Shown piece after piece: positions 57,965-64,000 of a stretch of DNA of 64,000 bases. This DNA comes from Sorghum bicolor (lineage: Eukaryota > Streptophyta > Magnoliopsida > Poales > Poaceae), in assembly GCF_000003195.3 (NCBI RefSeq), contig NC_012877.2, positions 16,671,344 through 16,735,343 of the forward strand, in the 5' to 3' direction. The notes beneath the pieces were generated by a model. The model did no database searches and had not been told where the DNA came from. It was given only the letters and a program-made list of their open reading frames with translations. How positions within the stretch are numbered: position 1 is the first letter of the stretch; every line of letters begins with the position of its first letter. Made by a program: the position numbers and the translations under genes.

Positions 57965-59503
57965 TGTTGACACCTCTAACACCACTTAAGCTAGGTTGTC
58001 ATCCCTAGCATGGAGTAGAGGTGCTGGTATTAAATGTATATGCTATTCTAGAGAATGAATAAGGGATCTGCAAGCGCACAGATAATACCGATGTAGCATT
58101 TTAAGCTGGAGTAATTCAGGTATCATTATTTATATTTTTACCACTAGGAAGGAATACTTTGGATAATGGCTATGAGCACTGCATGTAGTAATGGATGAGC
58201 TTAACCATGTCTTTATCTATGTCTCATGTAGGATAAGTGTCACATAAGATAAATAATATGAATATGAATGATAGGTGGTAAAAGATAAATGAGAGCACAT
58301 AACCACATATAAATATGATAATCATCTCAATAGAGTACTCTAAGTCTATAACACTAGCATGGACTAGGATGATCTACAAGAATAAATCCTAAGTATTCTA
58401 ACTATAATGTCAAAGCATACAATGATTAGTGCAATTATATCTAGCATCATCGTAAGAAAAGATTATACCTATGCATAATATTACCAAGAAAGATCATGAA
58501 CAGAGCAATCACTTCCCTGTAATAGTGGTGTTTTTTGGTCCCTACACTCGGGATGAGGACTACAAAGGACTCAACATGACTGTCACTCCCACGAGCTACC
58601 TCATGATCCGGACTATAGGGGGTAATCACAGATAAATACGGTCTAGGCACCTTGCCTACAAAATATCTACCACTCACCCATTGGCCCAATGAGCATGTGT
58701 TATACGATCCTATGCATAAACATAATTCTATTTTAACTATGCTAAGCATATAACCAAAGTAAAGTAAGAACAATATAACTGAGAACATAAGCAAATAGAA
58801 TAAAGTCAATTCTGATATAATCAAATAGATCAAAGTCATATTCATAATAGCAAGAACTATAATGAATACTACAATGAAGAATAAGAAATTACTAAGAATG
58901 GAGATAGATTTTGACTCCAAGCTAGGGTTGACTCCTTCTAGATCTATTCCTATGTAGCTATGCTAAAGAACTTTAGAGCTCTAATTGAGATGGTGGCTCT
59001 AGGGCTTCTCTGAATTCTCTTGATGATTTGATATGAAATGAGAGAATGAATGCCTCACCTCCAGGGACTAGGGGCCCTGAATATATAGCCCCCTAGGATG
59101 CACCACAGCCCTGGATCAAACCAACCTTAGTCAAGATTACTCCTCAATGATTGTGGAGGCAAGATCCATGAAGTTGCTCCTGATTGGCTGAGGAGGTGGG
59201 GCGGCCACCCCTACCCCTTGGGCGCCCACCCAAGGGTGGCTGTCAGGTAGGTCCCACTTTGTAGGGTTGCCTTCTCATGTCTTCTAGAGTATTCCTGAGT
59301 TACCGATGTGGTCTTTTGTCTATGTACATCCGACATCTGAACCTCCTTTTGTTCTTTTTCTGATAACCCCCTGTAGAAATAGACAATCACCAAAACTCAT
59401 GGAATTCTATTAGTGTAAACCTCTATAGCTAGATGATATTCTGATTTTAGTCCTTTCTCAAGTTATTTTGATGGTTTAAAAAGAGTCTTATCTACCATCA
59501 ACA
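57965..59503 (-). repeat. 5' LTR of element 1 (minus strand)
   Basis: The LTR is 1,539 bp; on the plus strand it shows TGTTGACACC...CCATCAACA. It is related to the LTR at 62361-63739 and more distantly to element A (shared CTGCAAGCGCACxGATA and GGGCGCC motifs). Its insertion splits a Gypsy gag relic at 59504. Confidence 0.85.
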
Positions 59504-61480
59504 CTCATTGGGGTTGTCTCTAACTTTCTCTAAGTCATATTTGTTATCAGGCTGCTAACAACTGGCCATGTAGTTTTTGATGAATGCTATCCTGAGCATA
59601 GCCCAATTGTCAATGGAGTTCTCCCTTAAGCTAAGATGCCATTGGTTCACAGATTGGTTAATGACGATAGGCAGATAGTTGGCCATAACAACTTTATCTC
59701 CTCCTGCTGCTCGGACAACAATCTCATACAACATTACCCACTGCTTGGGGTTTGCCTTGCCATCATAAGTGTCTAGGTCATGGAGCTTAAAGTTTCTAGG
59801 CCAGACTATAGCATGGAGCTAGTTGGTTAATGGTCAGAGGCCTAGGATATCTCTCTCGAGTGGTGGTAGGTCATGCGCGGGATCTCCAAGGGATTGATCG
59901 TATTTGCCCCTACGCTGCATCACAGTTGCGTGTCACACATCTTTGTTGTTTATGATGCAACCCTATAGGTTGACATTAGCATTGAGGCGCTCATGGAGAT
60001 TGCCCCCTGATAGTAGTTCTACTTCTTGGTTGGCGTCATGACAGCCACCATGGCGATTTGCTCCTCATCTGCCTCCCTAGTCTACATCATGTCTCTCTCC
60101 ATGGTCACAAGGGTTGGGTGGTTGTCTATCCATTTGCGAGCACACTTCAAAGTTGCCATCTAGCCCCTCATAGAGATATGGGTCGCCTTGACGAATTTGG
60201 TTGGTCCCCGATGCTTGGTGTTAGCTTTGGCCATGGTGACAGCTTGGACTAGTCGCTGCTATCACAGTAGGTGTTAGTCTCCCCATCCGGTTCTTGCTAA
60301 CTTAGACCAGTGCAACCTTTAAATAGGCCTTGACAGCTTCAACCACCATAGATCAAGGGAGGTTCACAAGCTCATTCATGGTGATAGCAATATTGGTGCT
60401 TGGTGTCTTGTGGACTTGTTGGTCACCGCACATGTCAAATGCATCGGCTAGATCATGATGGATGTGATGTCGACCATCCCATTCGTGGCTGCTCGTGCAT
60501 CATTGGCATTATCTCGGTCTACCTTGCAAGCGGCACAGTTGGCATTTCTTTCCACACATTTGGCACTCTCTTGTGGTGTCTCCCCACTGCAAGATGGTTC
60601 GTTGGTGCTAATATTGAAAATCATGCCTCTGAAGCTTGGTAGGAACACTAGGAAATCTTCCTCGAACATGGAGGTGATGGTGTGGGTCAAACCAGTGCTT
60701 GATCTAATGCCTTCCTCTGGGATCATAGAGAGTGAATCTCTTCGGATCTACCTAATTTTCACCATGTTCATGATAGGAGCAGGGTGGTTGGCCTTAGGTA
60801 GATCTAGTAAGTACAGATCTGTAACACGGCCATGTTCATTTGGATCAATGAACAGATGCGGGATAGAGTCCACATATAAGGAATCCATGTTCACCAACCC
60901 GTGCAGATAGGCGATGAGTTGCTGCTGTTAGGGCTTCGTAATCTCCTAGCCTTAGGCCAATCATGGGAGCTAGTCAGTGACAGACCATGTGCCCTTCAGG
61001 AGTCACCATGATCACCAAATTTGAATCTATAGGCCTCTGGTGGTTAGCCCAAGCAGGTCGCTCGGCCTTGTGATGATGGATGGAGTTGTAGCTATCCTCA
61101 ATAGATTGATTTCTGATCAAATCTACTAAGGCAAGATTTTTTGCTAGGCCCGTGGTGACCTAGTCGATGGACTTGATCAGGTTAGAGTCATCAAGCCACC
61201 TTCGGTGGTAGTAGGGAAGTTGACAATAAGTTGCTGGAGAAGATGACTCTAAGAGGAACCTTGGGATCTGGTCTACCAAAGTTGATGTTGATTTAGTTGG
61301 TGTAGGAGGAGCCTGCATCGCCTCCATGACCTCGGTGGCACCATCGACATTGGTGGTCTAGGTGAATGACCTGATCATGAATGTTTGACGCACCACTAGG
61401 ATCATGAAAGTAGGAAAGATGACCATCTATCTTGCCATGTTATCTACACACACACCTCCTACCTAGCATGCCACTATTAA
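59504..61480 (-). pseudogene. Gypsy gag relic and leader
   Basis: On the minus strand, about 59825-59504 reads as a Gypsy gag (LHDLDTYDGKANPKQWVML ... SIDNWAMLRIAFIKNY), the pattern of large grass Gypsy gags. Upstream (60726-60448) is a piece like MIPEEGIRSSTG ... CVERNANCAA, which fits the gag N-terminal region of the same type. Many stops occur. It is cut by the element 1 LTR at 59503. Confidence 0.6.
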
Positions 61481-61680
61481 TGAAATATGGTCGGTAGTCT
61501 ACTTAGGGGTATGCCCATGGTAGTAGATTGATCGGTGGAGGTGCATGAGACAACAAACTAGATGGTGATGCAAGACAAACACAAGGGTTTATCTAGATTT
61601 GGACTATGAATAGCAGTGTAATACCCTAAGTCCTGCGTCTTTATGGATTATATTAGTTATGTTTTGTGTCTTTTGAAGGG
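61481..61680. repeat. Gypsy LTR end fragment
   Basis: The segment with CACAAGGGTTTATCTAGATT and GTAATACCCTAAGTCCTG is a diverged copy of 26760-26930. It lies where the 5' LTR of the minus-strand gag relic would end. Confidence 0.5.
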
Positions 61681-62330
61681 GTCCTAAATGGTCCTATTAA
61701 TATGGCAAGAGGGGGTGAATAGACTATTAAAAAGTTCTACAGGGCACTAGAGCAAGGAGTTAGTAAATAACAAAGCAAAGCCTTTTGCTCTAGCTGTAAT
61801 TGAGGGTTTGCATGCCACCTATCCCAATAATTCTAGTTACTAAGATCACTAGGCATACAAGAGCTATTTCACTATAAGCTACACTAGTGAACTAAGCTAC
61901 ATAAGGCAAAGAAACCAACTAAAACTAATTATACTACTTTGTAGGAATGTAAATAGAGAGGATGTGATCTTTATACTACCATGTAGAGGCAAGTGAACGA
62001 TTTGATATGATGAAGACCAATTACTGGGAGAAATCTAATCAAACATAGGAGATGGACACAAAGATTTTTCTCTCAAGGTTCATGTGCTTGCTGGCATGCT
62101 TGTGCCCGTTGTGTCGACTAACACTTGGTGGTTCCGTGGCTAAGAGGTATTGCACGAACCACTACCCACAAGTGAGGTAGCTCAATAACACATGCAATCC
62201 ACTAGAGTTGCCTTTGGTGCTTCATCAGGAAGGCACAATAACTCCTCACAATCATCAAGAGATGGCCACAAACAATCACCAACTCATTCCAATCCTCTTC
62301 TGGTGCCTGTTTGTATTTCTTAGCATCACT
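61681..62330 (-). repeat. Element 2-type Copia LTR fragment, reversed
   Basis: In reverse this matches the last third of the element 2 LTR (about 32950-33588), including CTAGAGCAAAAGGCTTTGC-like sequence and GTGTTAGTCGACACAACGGG. Truncated at both ends. Confidence 0.8.
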
Positions 62331-62360
62331 ACTATAAATAGACTTTTAAATCTATCCATA

Positions 62361-63739
62361 GGGATACCTCAAACACCACTTAAACTAGGTTGTCATCCCT
62401 ATTATGAAACAAAGGTTCTAGAAAATGAATAAGGGATCTGCAAGCGCACAGATAATATTAATGCAGCATTTTAACCGGGAGTAATCTAGGTATCGTTATT
62501 TGTATTTTTTCCACTAGGAAGGGATTGCATTGGATAATGAGCAATGAGCACTGCACTTGATCATGGAGAGCTTAACCATGTATTTATCTATCTCTCATGC
62601 AGGGTAAGTGTCACATAAGATAAATAATATGAATATGAATAATAAGTGACAAAAGATAAATGAGAGCACATAGCCACATATAAATATGATAATCATCTCA
62701 ATAGAATACTCTAAGTCTATCACACTAGCATGGACTAGGACGACCTACAAGAATAAAATCCAAGTATTCTAACTATAATGTCAAAGCATACAATGATTAG
62801 TGCAATTACACCTAGCATCATCATAGGAAAAGGTTATACTTATGCATAGTGATATTATCAAGGAAGATCATGAATAGATCAATTACTTCCCTGTAATAGT
62901 GGTGCTCTATGGTCCTTATACTCGGGAGGAGGACTAAAAGGACTTAGGACTGTCACTCCTGCAATCTACCTCATGATCCGGACTATAAGGGGTAATCGCA
63001 GATAAATACGGTCTAGGCACCTCGCCTACACAATATCTACCACTCACCCATTGGCCCAATGAGTAAGCGCTATACGATCCTATGCATAAACATAATTCTA
63101 AAATTACTATGCTAAGCATATAATCAAAGTAAACTAATAAAAATATAATTGAGAACATAAGCAAATAGAGTAAAGTCAATTCTGATATAATCAGATAGAT
63201 CAAAGTTATATTCATAATAGCAAGAACTAAGATGAATACTACAATGAAGAATAAGAAATTACCAAGAACAAAGATAGATCCAGACTACAAGCTAGGCTTG
63301 ACTCCTTCTAGATCTAATCCTATGTAGCTATGCTAAAGAACTACGGATCTCTAATTGAGATGGTGGCTCTAGGCTTCTCCAAATTCTCTTGATGATAGAA
63401 TAGAATGACTTCCTCTTCTCCTAGGAGGGTCAGGCCTTGTATATATAGCCCTCTAGGAAGAACCACAGTCCTCAGATCAAACCAACCATGATAGATGGCC
63501 AAGATTACTCTTCAAAGGTGGTGAAGGCAGGATCCACGAGGTTGCACCTCATTGGTGGAGGAGGCTAGGCGGTTGCCCTGGCCCTTGGGCGCCCACCCCT
63601 GGCTCTCTACTAGGTGGGCCCCACATTATAGGGTTGCCTTCTCGAGTATTCCTAAGTTACTGATGTGGTCTTTTCTCTATGTAAATCTGACATGTGGACC
63701 TCCTTTTGTTCTTATTCTGATAATCTGGCATGAGATGAG
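62361..63739 (-). repeat. LTR related to element 1, reversed and truncated
   Basis: Closely follows 57965-59370 (for example TAAGGGATCTGCAAGCGCAC and CCACTCACCCATTGGCCCAA). It lacks the TGTTGAC end and is cut near 63725. No internal sequence is attached. Confidence 0.8.
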
Positions 63740-64000
63740 TGTTGGTATTTATTACGCACTACAGAAGAATCAAAGAAATAATCTGCAAGCGCACGGATAA
63801 TACCGAAGTAGCACTTCAATCGGGAAAGATATCTCGAGTATTGTACTTGTTTATCCACAAGGAGAAAGCGTGTGATGACTAACCAAGGCTAAACTTAACC
63901 CTCGAGTATCAAACAAGGGAACTAAAGGGCTTTAGAGAAGACATCTAAGGGTTATAGTTCTAACCTGTGGTAAGTTATGCTAATAGTGTTCTAGAGGGGA
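63740..64000 (-). repeat. Another related LTR, cut by the window edge
   Basis: Begins TGTTGGTATTTATTACGCAC and continues with ATCTGCAAGCGCACGGATAA, the signature seen at the end of the other LTRs of this group. It runs off the right edge. Confidence 0.6.

Noticed and set aside
58447..58920. A 157-codon hydrophobic frame in the element 1 LTR (also 62934-63215)
   Set aside because: It lies wholly in LTR sequence and its paired copy is broken. The hydrophobicity follows from AT-rich codons, so it is not a credible membrane protein.
59870..61500. Plus-strand frames such as 60455-60910
   Set aside because: They are antisense to a recognisable minus-strand Gypsy gag region and show no protein family features.

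Overview
This is nuclear DNA of a grass (Poaceae, most likely Panicoideae). It holds one large host gene with many introns, set in nested LTR retrotransposons. The grass assignment rests on the DME/ROS1-type glycosylase with many GT-AG introns, Copia elements of the SIRE/Maximus (Opie/Ji-like) type whose LTRs carry CCGGACG arrays, Stowaway and CACTA transposons, and Athila/Tat-like Gypsy relics primed by tRNA-Asp. The species cannot be fixed from the sequence.

Layout. (a) 1-7360: an LTR retrotransposon (element A, plus strand) whose 5' LTR runs off the left edge. It encodes a decayed gag end and two aspartic-protease domains in tandem, with no visible reverse transcriptase or integrase. (b) 7361-9640: a truncated minus-strand Copia fragment. 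(c) 9641-12365: intergenic DNA with a putative Helitron 3' end and a small unidentified gene-like remnant. (d) 12366-25506: an apparently intact minus-strand 5-methylcytosine DNA glycosylase gene of the DEMETER/ROS1 family. I could trace 17 coding exons that join in phase to 1,878 codons. A GC-rich leader with a 30-bp minisatellite, a leader intron, a short uORF and a TATA box precede it. (e) 25507-26750: MITEs and short repeats. (f) 26750-30370: plus-strand Gypsy LTR, leader and ORF1 relic, with a CACTA element (TSD TCC) inserted, then Copia and LTR scraps.

(g) 30371-59503 is a nest. A minus-strand gag/tandem-protease element like element A (element 1) was split by Copia element 2 (31611-55654, TSD CCTTG). 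Element 2 was split by Copia element 3 (37806-51381, TSD ATGAC). Element 3 was hit by a reverse-oriented relative of element A (49134-50566), after which a deletion removed most of that invader and the first 694 bp of the element 3 3' LTR. Element 3 carries a third ORF downstream of pol, preceded by what looks like its own promoter and a spliced leader. (h) 59504-64000: a minus-strand Gypsy gag relic, a reversed Copia LTR fragment and two more related LTRs.

The only likely functional host gene is the DNA demethylase. Everything else is mobile DNA, mostly broken by stops, frameshifts and nesting. The most interesting signals are the tandem-protease, RT-less retrotransposon family seen twice; the LTR-like internal promoter plus introns ahead of the third ORF; the almost exclusive use of TAG among that ORF's stops; and the CpG-dense minisatellite in the presumed leader of the demethylase.
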